Assembly: GCF_026914185.1 (NCBI RefSeq)
Contig: NC_070562.1
Span: 2,790,001 to 2,854,000 of the forward strand
Reading direction: 5' to 3'
Length of the DNA: 64,000 nt
DNA from: Puccinia triticina
Taxonomy: Eukaryota; Basidiomycota; Pucciniomycetes; Pucciniales; Pucciniaceae
Made by a program: the position numbers and the translations under genes. This document shows positions 1 through 12,162 of this stretch, one piece after another; the first letter of the stretch is position 1, and each line of letters begins with the position of its first letter. The notes under the pieces were generated by a model that saw only the letters and a list, made by a program, of their open reading frames with translations, made no database searches and was not told the origin of the DNA.

Positions 1-74
1 GATAATTTGCACGCCTATTTCCCCGCTGATTGTTATGCAAAGGATATAGAAGAATAGGATACACAGATCAAATA

Positions 75-1252
75 TAGAGATAGTCATTTGGGACCCGGGT
101 ACCAAGCGGTACCCGGGTACCGCACCGCTTTTCGGCCAATTTCAGGTACCTAGTACCGCACCCGGCACCGCCTGGGAGGTACCACGGGTACTGCTGGAGG
201 GTACTGCGGGTACCACCCGTGATATTTTTTGGTGTGGCAGCGTCCTGCTGTCCTGCTTGCTCCATCCAGTTTGTTGCCGCCCTTGCGACAAGCTGGAGGG
301 CAAAAAGACCACTGTTCGCCGTGAGGGACTCCTCCCGGCAAGCACTGGCTCTCCTTTTTGACCGGAGGAATTGATCCATCCGATTGGAGGCATGTACACC
401 TCTTTGACCGGAGGAATGGCTCCGGTCAAAGAGGCAAGGCCACCCAGCGAGCTGGATATGCGTCCAGCTCGCCGGGTGGACATCCCTCGCCGAGCTGGAT
501 ACATAATATGTATCCAGCTCGCCGAGATGGATACATAATATGTATCCAGCTCGCCGAGATGGATACATAATATGTATCCAGCTCGCCGAGATGGATACAT
601 AATATGTATCCAGCTCGCCGAGATGGATACATAATATGTATCCAGCTCGCCGAGATGGATACACAATGTCCAGCTCGGGTAAGGAGGTCTCACGGTGAGC
701 TGGACACATCCAGCTCCCTTGGAAGATTCCTCTTGGCGAGCTGGATACATATGTATCCAGCTCGGCGAGGGGACTCCTCTCCAGCTCATCAGGAGGTTCC
801 TCGGCGGCCGCAAGCTGGATACAATATGTGTATCCAGCTCCCCGGGAGGAGTCCCCTCGGCGAGCTGGAAATGCCGAGAGGAATCCTCCCAGCTTGCTGG
901 GAGACCTTTTTTTTTTTTTTTAAAGTGCTATTGATTTCACATACCGCACTATTTATCTGTTATGTGTTTATATATACAACTTCTAAGGTATCTAAAAGCA
1001 CGTCAGGAAAACAAATGATGAGACGGCCGATAATGTGTGAAACTATGGTTGCTGGGAGACCTTCGCCGAGCTGGATCTACCGAGTCAAGGCCCTCAATCC
1101 CCCGGGGGGTGGGAGGTACTTGTAGGCGGTACCCGGGTACCGCACCGCTTTCCGGCCAAAAGCCGGTACCTAGTACCGCACCCGGCACCGCTGCGCGGGT
1201 GCGAGGCGGGTGCAAGGGGGTACCCGCCGCGGGTACCAAATGACTATCTCTA
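75..1252. mobile_element. hAT-like non-autonomous element with internal hairpin array
   Basis: The ends are inverted copies starting TAGAGATAGTCATTTGG, and the element is flanked by an exact 8-bp duplication ATCAAATA at 67-74 and 1253-1260. An 8-bp duplication plus a TAGAG-type terminus is typical of hAT transposons. The subterminal 100-150 bp on each side are rich in GGTACC/GGGTACC and are also partly inverted copies of each other. No transposase frame is visible, so it would depend on a source elsewhere. The interior (about 430-860) is built from hairpin units described separately. A T-run lies at 907-921. Confidence 0.85.
486..680. repeat. Tandem 32-bp hairpin units
   Basis: About five head-to-tail 32-bp units, each containing CAGCTCGCCGAGATGGATAC followed by a short palindrome around ACATAATATGT. 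The first unit (490-520) is a near-perfect 31-bp palindrome with a one-base centre. Related, less regular units continue on both sides (430-485 and 680-870). The small open frames across this block on both strands are by-products of the repeat. Confidence 0.9.
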
Positions 1253-1260
1253 ATCAAATA

Positions 1261-3180
1261 TGCATGATTCAATGAAATTAATGAGCAACCTGTAATCTTT
1301 TTTAAAAAAAATCAGTCAAGTCAATTTTTAGTTCATTGTTTGTTGCACAAAAATCATCAATGATGTTGGTTATAATTCTTTGTTTGCATACAATCTGACA
1401 TAATTCAAATCAAAGTAGGACTCTCCATGTTTTGAATGCACTGATATTCATATATTTCATCAAATCAGTGAATAAAAATTTTGATAACTGAGTGTGGTGT
1501 TTATAAGTGTTTCAGTCCCAAGTTTTATGTTGGTACCTCTGGCCAGTTTAAGCATTTAGCACAGTTAATTCTTTGATAATATATACCTCTGCTGGGCAGC
1601 AGTGCTGATGGGTCATCTTTTTGGTTAAATCAAGGTTTACTGTTTCAAACAAACAAATTGGGCCCAACCAAAGTTGTGGTTTGTTGCTCAGGAGAAGATG
1701 TAAAAGATACATAGCATTATTCTTGAGTAAAATGTACCACACAGGAGCTTCATGGTTGGTTGAAACTCAAATTGTGAGGGGAGGTTTTAATGTGTGACCC
1801 CCTGGAAGTGAAGCGGCGTAGCCACCTTTAACTCTAGTAAGAAATACAGTGGAGCAGAGAATAAATAGTGGAGGATAAGGGCTCATATCCACTACCGCCT
1901 CTGTGGCTCTCTGTGAGTGAATGCCAGAGAGAGTGTTGGCGCAGCAAGGTGGCAGCTGTCTTTTCACAGCCTGCCTACCCGGCCGCTCTCTGTCAGGGCG
2001 CATCTCTTAAGTGACAACGCTCTGAATAAACTAAAGAGATTCTAGCTATCACAACGCGCTAGTCGGAGCTCTACTCAAATGCCTATGCAGGAGGATAAAA
2101 CCACACCTCCTATGAGAGGGGCTGTTGACTCCGGTCAACTGGAGGCTAGAGGCACTCCTACAAGTTGGATAGAGATAGAAAGGAAACCTGAGACTTGAGT
2201 TGACCTTGGATTGGTGAGGTCAAGGTGCAGAGCAAAAAGTTGAAAGAAAGAAAAGGAAAGAGATTGATCAAAAGCCCCAATTGCAGTGTTTGGGAAGTGT
2301 CAAAGACTGCAAATTAGCAGGCTTGGTATAATCTCATCTGAGGACTCCAAGTCAGAGTTCTTCTCCTCACTTATACTTACCAATCTGTTGATCTGTGACA
2401 GTTCCTTGGGCTGACTTGCTGTTGTCTTTCAGAGGCTGCTTGGCCACGTGCAGGTACTTCCTGTTGCGGTGCTTTGGCTGCTTGGCCATGCACAGGTACT
2501 TCCTGTCACCAACACTGAACCCAATACTATACTATACAACGTATTGGCCAATACCAGGTATAGCATAAAAGAAGTTTGATCTGTGATTTATTGCCTAAAG
2601 TAAAGCCAACACACTAAGAAGAAAACAAGTTAGAAGAAAAAAAAGAAGAGACAGGCAGAAATTTGACAAGGAAGATAACCAACATTGAGAACAACAGAGT
2701 TGTGTGAAAAGGCAGTGATTGATGGAGAGACTTGGAAGGAAAGAAGGACACGGGCTGGAATAATGTAATTAGTTAGGAGACAGTTTGGTTGTTATGACTT
2801 GAGTGGAATCTCACCAGACAAAGAAGGACTGAATTGAGAGAGTTGAGAAGATAAAATAAGAAAAAGAATGAATGAAGAAAGATGGAGTGAGGTGGGATGT
2901 CAAGTGTGAGTTGAGTTGATGTTGAGGGAGTTTGAGGAGAATTGATTGATTGGTGAGTCTTGATAAAGAGTTGAGCCTATTTGTAAGGGATAGAAGAGAT
3001 TGGATAGAAAGGACTTGAAGACGGAGTGGGAAAGATAGAACTTAGAAGGCTGTCATGCGTGTGTGACAGAGCTGATATTCTTACATAGCATTGGCTCTTC
3101 ATTACAAATTATCTGAGATACATGTATTGGTTTGGTTTTCCCATACAATACCAAAGCATTTTATTGAAAATCCAATCCCA
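1261..3180. other. No gene recognised
   Basis: AT-rich sequence up to about 1780, a more mixed block at 1780-2200, then purine-rich sequence at 2600-3060. Only short frames without family resemblance are present. No coding, RNA or transposon signature was recognised. Confidence 0.5.
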
Positions 3181-4037
3181 AGTATCTGAATAGGACCCAG
3201 GAAAGCCCCTATGGAACACAGTAACAAAAATGTATGAATTTTTGGTCAAAAAGCAAAAAATGTACGCACCCCAGATGTATGAATGCAAAATTTGGCGGAT
3301 AAGGTACTCACCCCAATTGTATGAAGTTTTTTGGGGGACAAGGGGGGTAGTAACCAAAAATGTATGAGAATGAGGATATGATGCCATGGTTTTTTTTGCA
3401 CCCTCCCCCCCTATATTGGTCCAGCTCTTCCTGTATCAACCACATATCCCAATTGCGGCTGGTTTCTACACTTCCTTGCTGAGTTCCCGGATTTTTGTGC
3501 ATCTTGAAGTAGCACATCTGCACCATTTATTTGCAGTCACCAAAGGCTTAAATATTACGGATGCTGGTGGGAATTGTGTGTCCATCTCCCAGAGATTACA
3601 TTCTCTTCTTATTACAATGTCTCAAATTGCTTTTCTAGAACACTGGCAGACCAAATTTTCAAAGATAAAAGCTCTCAAAAAAAGCAATAAAAATGTAGAT
3701 GAAGAGTAACAATCAGTTGTTGATGATAGTCTATGCAGTTTTCTACTTGAATATGAAATTTAAAATATCTTCTTCTTCCATTTTTTACCTTTGTCACTGC
3801 TCCTCTGGGTATGTAGCAGAAATGGCTACTCAAAAAATTATTTCTGGGATTATTTCTTCACACCCACAGCAAAAAAAAAAAACGTATGCACAAAATTTGT
3901 ATGAATTTTTTGAAAAAGCTCTGCACCTATGCACAAAACGTGTATGAATGGGCTCCAAAAATGTATGAATTTTTCAAAAATCTTGGAATGTAGGTTACTG
4001 TGTTCCACAGGGGCTTTCCAGGGTCCTATCTGAATAC
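3181..4037. mobile_element. Inverted-repeat element, family unknown
   Basis: The 44-bp ends at 3181-3224 and 3994-4037 are inverted copies centred on the shared stretches AGGACCC and GGAACACAGTAAC. Both arms also contain repeated TGTATGAAT motifs. A plus-strand frame of 107 codons (3386-3709) lies inside but resembles no family I recognise. No target duplication could be fixed, so the exact ends may be off by some bases. Confidence 0.6.
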
Positions 4038-4125
4038 CAATACATTGCAGATACTATATCACAGGGATCTGTTTGGGATAAACTGGAATTTGGTGGACCA
4101 ACCTTCACCAGGATTTGAACACACA

Positions 4126-4950
4126 AATTATAAACAATATTTGGTGTTTATTTGGGAGATTTTTGCAAATCTCCCTGGCTGTTTTTTCCCCTATTTTTTT
4201 GTTCCCACATTTTTGTTTGGGACCCAAATCACCTAGAGGAGGTGATTTGGACAAGAAAATTTTCGAAATTTTCATTTTGGGGCTGAGTACAGCCATACTG
4301 CAGATGTATTCAGCGGTACAACTGAGTTGCCATTCAATCTTGAATACACCACCGCATGGCAGTGGTTTTGACACATCTCTAGGGCCGATATCCCCTTCCA
4401 ACCAGCTCCAACCAGCAACAATCCACAACCATCGCCCGTATCCAATCCACACTGACGAACCGCTGTCAGATGAGTGCTCCAAATGGACAAACCTACATCC
4501 CCAGCCAGGCCAATCTTGCTTACCAGTGGGCATGTGGGTATATCCCCCAAACACCCAACCCATTGTTGACCCCATACCACGCAGCCCCCCCGGCCCCTCA
4601 GTACCAGCATCCGCCTTCCAATGGCTCACCCGCATAGACAGCGTTGGGGGCATTCTCCTTGTGTTGATCCAGATGCTAGAGGGCATAAATGTGAAGTGGG
4701 GTGGGGTCAAGGTAAGGTGGGAGCATCTGGTGATGGTCGGGCTTATGGTTCTGGCAGGCGGCGGATGTCAACTTGGTGGGGGGGAAAGCGCTGTACTTTG
4801 GGAAGGCACCAGCGGTTTATAATTGCGCCTTTATTTGAGGCTTTTTTGAACCCATTTTGGGCTGGTATTCTGTAACCAAAAATGAAATCACACCAAATTC
4901 AAAAAAGTTTGAAAAAAGTTTCGAAAAAAAACCAAATATTGTTTATAATT
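4126..4950. mobile_element. Inverted-repeat element, family unknown
   Basis: A 20-bp inverted pair, AATTATAAACAATATTTGGT at 4126-4145 and its complement at 4931-4950, bounds about 825 bp. The flanking T-rich and A-rich stretches extend the match loosely. A 235-codon frame runs through the interior but has no recognisable domain, shows overlapping frames on both strands and looks like a chance frame. Confidence 0.5.
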
Positions 4951-5047
4951 GGTGCCGTGAATTGAGGCATTACCAACAGCACCAATGCACATTTGTCATC
5001 CTGCGTGCTGTAGCCGCCATATCCCCATACAAACTCATAAGCCAGAT

Positions 5048-5335
5048 AGCCGTCATCAAGGTAGCAACACCTTGATGACCGGCCAACCGGCTCGACATGC
5101 AGGTGCACATGTTTATAACACCTCGATGACAGGCCAGTTGACTGGTCATCAAGGTACAGACCTTACGTCTCGATGAACGGACAGCTTGCTGGTCATTGAG
5201 GTATACAAATAACACCTCGAAGACCGGCCAGACCGGTCATCAAGGTACACATGTATACACCTTGATGACTGGCCGTCTGACCGATCATTGCGGTGTATGC
5301 CTTGATGAGCGGCTATCCCGGTTGGTGACAGCAAC
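5048..5335. repeat. Array of GATGACCGG-type hairpin units (remnant)
   Basis: Eight or so imperfect units of the form CTTGATGACCGGCC...GGTCATCAAGG, spaced 30-40 bp and separated by short spacers with ACAC or TATACAC. The unit is clearly related to the much larger array at 48560-49760. No flanking terminal inverted repeats were found here, so this is probably a decayed or partial copy. It ends about 70 bp from the 3' end of the Pcc1-type gene. Confidence 0.75.
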
Positions 5336-5407
5336 AACTCTCATATGTGACATCAACACAAATTTCATATTGTTCCTTGCAGAAGCGGTGGGCCGCTGCC
5401 AAACAGG

Positions 5408-5844
5408 TTAGGGGGAGGGTGAGAAGGCAGCCATGGTCTCGATGACGAGCTCGAGGTCGTTCAGAAGATGGTCGATGGAGACCCGTGCCTGTCGGAGTGT
5501 TAGTGCAGCGATAGTGATTTGGATGAAGGTGGCTGTGGGCGGGTGCTGGGCGGTTGTAGGTGCTGGTGGATGGGGTTTGATGGAGATCGAGCGACGGATG
5601 AAGTGGGGTGACTTGACCGGCTTGTCGGGCGCGATCGATTTGAGGATGATCTGAGCTTGATGCTCAGTCGGCACGGGCACCTCGAGTGAGCTGGATAAAT
5701 ACATACGATATCGGTCAGTCTGCTGCTGATGATTGATCTCCGAGAAGCGAAGAGGTGCAGTACTGATGAGGGTATCGATACTCACAGGACGTGCCAATCT
5801 GGCGGGATGGCCCCCAGCCCAGTCTGCTCAACCGACAATGACAT
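5408..5844 (-). CDS. PCC1: KEOPS/EKC complex subunit Pcc1
   Basis: Two exons, 5844-5786 and 5690-5408, joined across a 95-nt intron with GTGAGT donor and TTTATCCAG acceptor. The phases close into a 113-residue protein. The family signature is visible: a start strand SLEVPVPTEHQAQIILKSI, a middle spacer, and an end segment LRQARVSIDHLLNDLELVIE that matches the Pcc1/LAGE3 fold (yeast Pcc1 is 88 residues). Pcc1 is the small dimerising subunit of KEOPS, needed for t6A modification of ANN-decoding tRNAs and linked to telomere and transcription roles in yeast. The first exon adds a short leader, starting MSLSVEQTG. The 20-residue Pro/Thr-rich loop in the middle is longer than in yeast. The start is the first ATG of exon 1; an unspliced alternative frame begins inside the intron but breaks the family match. 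Confidence 0.8.
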
Positions 5845-5891
5845 GGCGGGATCGGCTGAGGGATGTTGTCGAGGCCGAGAATCTAACTTAA

Positions 5892-5936
5892 GTCCCTTCC
5901 TTCCGAGGGGGCGCGAAGCGCCCCCGAAGGAGGGAC
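5892..5936. repeat. GC-rich long hairpin upstream of PCC1
   Basis: A near-perfect inverted repeat of about 20 bp per arm around a GAA loop: the left arm ends GAGGGGGCGC and the right arm begins GCGCCCCC. It lies about 50 bp upstream of the PCC1 start codon, so it falls in the 5' leader or promoter. It could be a regulatory structure or a small mobile remnant; the sequence does not decide. Confidence 0.7.
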
Positions 5937-6777
5937 TATGTCCCAAATCTCGCGTGAGGGCAGCCCGCCATTTGGCTGGGGAGGGCATTACAACCCCCAA
6001 ATCACCCACAAGCACTCTGATTCTGGTCACGCCTCCCAGACCAATGAAAAGCTTGTGATTTTTTGGTATTTGCACGGCCCCCAAAGCTCCACATTCCCAT
6101 AGCATTATGGGGATGGATAAATATTGGACATTACAGCAATCCGCCCAATGCAGGCCCAGATAAACACTCGGATCAATCCGGTGCTTGTTGCATAAATAGC
6201 ATAAGGTTACGCCACCAATTAATATGTACTTATTTCATTAAAAATACAATTTGATACGTCAAGAGGCGTGGGAATCTCCCTGATCCGACAAGAGCAGAAT
6301 CCGGCGGGTCAGCAGTTTCCCAAACCTGCAAGTGCCCTTGCAAAAAAAAGGTGTTTGCCAATTCCTAATTGACAGGTTTGTGATGGTTGATTTCTTATAC
6401 TTGTTTGAAGTAAATATCAAGAGAAAAACAAGGCAAGCTTCTAATGACTTTGTTTGATTTTGATGCATATATATTATAAATAAAAGGAAGAGAAAAAAAA
6501 AAACAGGCAAGTGAGAGAAATAAAATCTTTACTTCTCAAACCAATCTGTTATTTTGCTTTTCATAACTGCCACCTCCCTCGTGATTAAAATACCCAATCA
6601 TCTCAGACTGAGTGATTCTCTTGTGTGTTTTAGAATAGATAAACGGAAAAGCAGATAAAAAAGATTAAAAAAACACAGTGATAGAAGAAAACGAGTTTCT
6701 TCGCTCAAGCTCTTTCCTTTTTGACCCGCATCAAGTACCGACTATTGCCTGATGGTCTCCACCAGAGCGCGACAAGG
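5937..6777. other. Intergenic region, PCC1 promoter side and hexokinase 3' side
   Basis: No gene recognised. It contains the upstream region of PCC1 (minus strand) and the 3' flank of the hexokinase gene (also minus strand), with AT-rich sequence at 6390-6700. Confidence 0.5.
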
Positions 6778-8892
6778 CTAAACATGAGTGAATTTGCCCT
6801 CGGCCAGTCTTGCTTTGGTCATCGCCGCAATGATTGCACTGCCTACTCCGGAGCCATCTTCGGCATGGTAGGTTTTCTGAAACACAAGTGCAAGGAAGTT
6901 AGCCTGGTACTGAAAAAAACTAAGACAACTTGCTCACAATTAATCGACCCTTTTCACCAAAGATATCAACTAGAGCTTCGTGCAATCTTTGAGGAAATTG
7001 AGGGTATTTCTGCCAAGAGGAATCCGAGATTTCCGAGTGAGTGGTATATAGCTGGTACTATCGTCTCAGCAGATGAGCCAGCCGGCTCACATTGTAAAGA
7101 CTACCATCGGTAGCCACTCCGCATCCTGTGTCAACCATTCCCATCTTGGACACTATAGCTGCTATTCCGCAGGCAGAGAGTCTGGCGGACCTCGTCCCTA
7201 TTAACTCAGCCAGTCTTCGGAAAAACTGGCGTTCGGAAATGGTGGTATCCAAGCCAAAGAAGTGTGTAAATAACCCTGTGACAGTCAGTAATTCCTCTGT
7301 GGGGTCACTTCAGCCAAAATATCGTGCGTCAGTTAACGGCCGGATCGAGATGAAGCGCGGGGATGATTTTTATGCTAACCTTTCAATCAAACTGAGGAAA
7401 GCAGTGTCGAAACAATAGCTCTTTTCCATTTTATATGTATTCTGACCCAAAAACAAGATCCCTTCTTCAATCATTTCGACTACGATCAGCCGGAAAACTT
7501 CACCAAGGTAGAGGCCGGCAATCATCTTCTCGAACGCTTGCTCTCCAGGCTTATTGGAAGTTTCGTCGATTATCAAATCATACTTGGTTCGAGGGAGGTG
7601 TTCATGGGTGCCGGAATCGAAGGCCCCCCATTCACAATTAATGGCCATTTCTGCATCTGGAGGAAGACCGAGTGAGGCGATCTTAGGGATGTTCGCTACT
7701 TTCTCCATGTAAGCGGCATTGCAGCCTGTACCGAAGATAACTCCGATTCGGGTGGCCGGATCAACATAAGACGACGCAATGAGTGTTCCGGTGGTATCGT
7801 TGATGACTGCAGTAAGCTTAACGGGTACGTCCTGTGTGGAGGCAAATCATGCTTGGCTCGTAACAAGCACGTGGATAGTAATTACATGTTGGAGCCTGAC
7901 TCACAAATTTCTTGAGCGATTTCGAAAAAATCGCGCCAACATCATGTCCCTCCACATTGGGGTTTCCGAAACCTTTGGTCCATCGAATCAGCTCACCATG
8001 GTCAATCTTCTTCTGCCTACGGCGCGCCGATCATACCCAATCATCGTAAAAACAGGAAAATTGCAAGGTCGGTTGCCATGCTCCGGACAAAAAAAGAAAA
8101 GAAAAAAACTAGGATAGGCGTACGAGCAAGGGTAACTGAAGGTGAACCCTAATGGGATATCCGCGTCTAACAGCAAATTGCCGTCATCGTCTACGTATTG
8201 ATCGTTGACAAACCTGAAATATCAATGAGTATCAGGGCGACATAAACGCGTGAGCTCTATGACTGCATATTGAATTATAAAGATAAACTCAACTTGGATA
8301 AACATTCAGCGCAAAAGTCAAACAACTTCTCCCCTTCTTGTTGCTTTTGTTCCTCCGTCAATTTGTATTTCGCTTGGGTGATTTCAAACCTACCATCGCC
8401 CTGCAATTCTACATGGCAAACACGCAAATTTGTACCCCCTATTGGAAGAGCAAAGAGTAAATTAGAACGAGCATCGACACGAATCCACGGGTCATAGCGG
8501 TTTGCATGAAAAGTATCAATCAGCTTACCCAAGTCCACGGCCAAGTAGGGGCCGACTTCCTTGCCGGTGGGCCATCCAAACACAAATGTGGGTATCATAG
8601 GCTACAGGGGATGGATCAGCTTCAATTTTGTTTGTGGTATCAGCAACTATGGGTATGCTCACAACGCACTGGCCATCCTCTTTGAGTCCTGCCTCGAGGG
8701 TATCGATAAATGCCTCGACAATCATCCGCATTCTGTTTTTTATTTTATTTTTTTGTTAAAAAGGGGGAATATATGAGTCATATGCCACGCAGAAGAGAAA
8801 GTTGGTAGACTCTGATAGCCGGTGAAAACAAACCGTTGGGGGGTGACCATAAAAAGGTGTTCGTATTTCCTAAGGTAATCCGCCATCTGCAT
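6778..8892 (-). CDS. HXK: Hexokinase, ten exons
   Basis: Phosphorylates glucose and other hexoses with ATP in the cytosol, the first step of glycolysis. Exons: 8892-8834, 8732-8663, 8601-8529, 8438-8294, 8213-8124, 8016-7905, 7831-7380, 7307-7091, 7009-6938, 6876-6778. All nine introns are 61-107 nt with GT-AG ends, and together they give one open 462-residue frame, close to the usual 450-490. Visible motifs in order: PMIPTFVFGWPTGKEVG, the phosphate-1 motif LAVDLGGTNLRV (split by an intron), LPLGFTFSYPC-like IPLGFTFSYPC, KLTAVINDTTGTL with the catalytic Asp, GTGCNAAYMEK, INCEWGAFD, and the adenosine-side segment LSACGIAAIVSKMG with DGSLYN. No missing key residue was seen. The start ATG at 8892 fits the family N-terminus (MADYLRKYEHLF). 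The same frame stays open for well over 150 codons upstream, so a longer N-terminus cannot be excluded. Confidence 0.93.
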
Positions 8893-9961
8893 CTTGGTCG
8901 CATGGGGGAGTTGGGCATTGTCATGGGTTCTACAGTGGGCACGAAATCCAACCGAGGTAGATGGGGCGAGTAGAGGCGCACGATCGAAAGAATCGGCGAG
9001 GCGTAAGGCGGTTGGTTTAGCACATGCAGCGCGGCGCGATAACAAGGTATTCCCGACCCCAGATTGCCCCAATGGCAGCGAGCGTGATCGGTCGGGTGGT
9101 ATTAAGACATGAGAAAATAGGAGTTGGTTGCGACGGATGGCGGCGACGAAGGAGGGGTGGTTTTCCAATAGCGAGTGCGTACGTTTGATATGGAGATGGG
9201 GAGGGGTGTCACCCGGTGTGGACATGGGAGATGAGTCAAAGACGGAAGGTAGATCGAGTAAGGGAGTAGCCAATGGATGGGCATGATGGGGCATGGTGTT
9301 GAGTGTTGCAATACGATGCGAGAGTGTTGTATTGGGGTTGTCCAAAGGGGGGACGTATGAGATATCGATCGACCAAGGCGTTGCAATCGGTGATGAACAT
9401 GTAGAGAAATCAGGTGTCGATGGGATTGGAACACGGAGTGAAGGTGAGAATATGAGCAGTCAATGGAGAAGCATAGTCAGTGCGGAAGCTCTTAAAGACA
9501 ACAAATCAATGAGCTATATATATATATATATATATATATTTATCTATATATAAACCGAGATGGATATCCAACAGATGAAGAGCGGGGGATGCATGATCGA
9601 TCGATGGATTCCGAACTTATACATGAATGAACACCTCGGTGAGCTTGGGTGAGAGATAAGAGAAGCCGGAAGATTGCGGTTCACCGGGGCGTTGCTCTAG
9701 CGTCCTGAGCTCAGGATGATGATGAAAATCGAAGATTGATCGAGGTTGATGGCACGGTGGATAAAAAGAAAGATGGGAAGGTCCATTAGAAACTTGATCA
9801 AATCGCTGACCTGGTATGAACGACGATGGAGCCACGTCCATCGGCTCTGCTTCCGCTGCGTCGAGTAAAAGTAGCACTCTTCCGGAACGTAGGATCGGAG
9901 CTGGTGGAGCCATGTTGAGCGTTGGAAGTTACCGATGTGAGGGGACTGGGGACGGCTGAGG
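8893..9961 (-). other. Region upstream of hexokinase: possible extra 5' exon, AT microsatellite
   Basis: The reading frame of hexokinase exon 1 remains open upstream to about 9460. A separate frame starting at an ATG near 9965 (MSSAVPSPLTSVTSNAQHG, Ser-rich) ends at a good CAG/GTCAGC donor near 9800. Either could be part of a longer transcript, but no splice join could be fixed, so neither is called. An (AT)n run lies at about 9512-9540. Confidence 0.35.
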
Positions 9962-11401
9962 ACATGTTTGATAAAAACAGTTATCGGTGATCGAAGGAGT
10001 TCGTATGTGTAGCTTGTAGTTTATCCGAATCTCCCGTCAGTCGGTGGAGGAATGGAGGCTAGGCAGGGCAGTCGGAGCGTTGTAAACAGAGATGGATATA
10101 CTCGCGATCAGAATGGTCAGGGTGGTCTGCAAGGTTATGCGGTTTGAGATGGATGGGTAGTCGGGCAACTCAGAACTGATACTAGGAAGGCAGATTCCAG
10201 TCAGTTATTACCAAACTACTGAAGTAGATGAAACATATGCATGGCACATGGGAAGGAGAAGATGAACATCCGAATCGAGGATGGACAAGGGATAGAAAAA
10301 GCTAGACATACTCGCAGGTCCAAGCTACGATCGATCGGTATCTGGCGATGTCAAGGCAAGCAAGCTAAAGTGTTCACAAACAAGCACAGAAAGATGATGG
10401 AGGTCAGCATGCACATATTTTGGATCCGGTTCAAGAGAGAGATACACACTTCACCAGGTCAAATATCTCGCGGCAAGAGGTTCAAGTGCTTTGTTGGTTT
10501 TGTTTCGGTTGGAAGGTTGAGTGGGTGGTGCGGTGGTATCCTTGGCAAAGTGAGGGGGAGGCAACCACTCCAACTGACGATACGTATGGACTTAAGACAG
10601 CAGCTATGGGCTTACAGGTATTTTCTCAGTGAGAACCTATTTAAACAAGTGATGAGCTCGGATGAAATACATCTTTATTTATGAGGAAAAATATTTCAGA
10701 TTAGATTGGGGAAAGAAAATAAACCCCACCCGTCAAGCTCCGGATCAATGGGCGACTTCCTGTTGAGATCTGAGGGTCTTGGTAGATCAACTGATCTGGA
10801 GCCCCAAAAGCTAGATTTCCCTGCAAAAATCTAGACTTTTTGGGTCTAATCCACAACTGCAAGGGTCCTGGGACCGGAGGAGAACTCGTGGGGCGGAGAT
10901 CTACTGGCGGACTTCAACAGGAAATTGCCGGAGGCAGCGGCCAAGCACCAATGAACACGGAGAAGTGTATTCTTGAAGAAGAGCAGAAGGGCCACTTTTA
11001 CTAGGGCTTCACAGCTTTATTTCTACAGATATCAGACAGATTTCTTCTGGTCACTGGAGGACTTCCCGTCACTTTTGAATAAGGCCCCATTTGGCACTGA
11101 TATAAATATCCCACTTTCTTAAATCCGAAGAATTCTAGACCTGTAGATCTAAGTTTTGGGGTGTTTTTTTTCTCAAAAAATGGGGCAAAAAATGCCCCTT
11201 TATCTCACTTGGCACATTGAATATCCCCAAAGACCCGAAGGCCCTATGGATGACCCTCCAGCTGTGCTGGAGCAACGAGCAAAAGAGGGCCGGTTGGTAA
11301 ACTAGCCAGGGGGGGCCTAACCAAGCAGTTAGGGGCCTCCCAGGGAGGGGGCGGACAAAACCGAATCCCCTGCGGTTCCATTGATCCCAACCCCCTCCTT
11401 A
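9962..11401. other. No gene recognised
   Basis: Holds a 147-codon plus-strand frame at 10241-10684 without family resemblance, probably chance. The stretch 10840-11250 carries short inverted copies around CTAGATTTCCCTGCAAAA, and a piece at 11084-11110 (GGCCCCATTTGGCACTGATA) resembles the end of the element at 54853-55422, suggesting a decayed relative. Confidence 0.45.
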
Positions 11402-11766
11402 GAGCATCCGCATCCGTTGCTAAGTTAGTCTGGACTAACTAGCTCGGATTACGGTCGGACTAAGCTAATCCGAGTGGCCGACCGCATCGACGTAGATTGG
11501 GAGGTCCGAGGCTATCGGAGATTATGTGATTAGGTGCCTGTATGGTATGTGTTTGGCACCTAAACACATAGAGTTCATGCCATTGAGCATGATGCATATT
11601 CATTTTATAGGTTGGTCCGAGGACTAGTGGGGGCTAGATTTATACCCCACTAGCTCCAAACCAAGCTCCGGGTCAAGTTGTTCCCCGGTTAATCCAACCC
11701 GATGCGGTTGCGGGGTCGAACTAAGTGCCCTAATCCGGGCTAACTTAGCGCCCGGTGCGGATGGTC
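11402..11766. mobile_element. PIF/Harbinger-like miniature element
   Basis: A 365-bp element with inverted ends GAGCATCCGCA...TGCGGATGGTC, extended by matching GCTAAGTTAG on the left and CTAACTTAGC on the right (roughly 30 bp with mismatches). It is flanked by TTA at 11399-11401 and 11767-11769. A TWA target duplication is characteristic of PIF/Harbinger elements. No coding frame inside. Confidence 0.75.
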
Positions 11767-12162
11767 TTATATAGTACCTGGAGGCTGTAAAAACCCCCGG
11801 GGAAGGAAGAAAAGGTACCACCCGACTAGACGATCGTAGCGGGCATCAACTCTCCCCCGGAGAGGTATACACCAGGCCATAACAGAGGCATCATCTCACC
11901 GCGCCGCCTGCTTACCAACCAGCCACGCCACCCTTCACCTAAGCTATTGTAACCGCCTCGGTGGCGCCTCTACCCTCAACACACCACTTCACAAGCCACA
12001 CCCACACAACGTGCGGTCATCGCGTCATCGCCACGGGGCACAATAACTCAGCCAAGGCCCAACGCTACACCTTCACCACGCCGCCCGCTGCCCCAGCATG
12101 ACGAGCACACAGGCCCATCCTGATTACCACTGACCTTCTTTCTTTCAATTAGTGTCATCACT

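Noticed and set aside
68..813. Long overlapping open frames on both strands at the left end
   Set aside because: They run through 32-bp tandem hairpin units; the proteins are periodic repeats in several frames and do not resemble any family.
4115..4822. 235-codon plus-strand frame
   Set aside because: No domain, overlapping frames of similar length on both strands, and it lies inside an inverted-repeat element.
10241..10684. 147-codon frame upstream of hexokinase
   Set aside because: No family resemblance, no splice or codon evidence, and an overlapping second frame.
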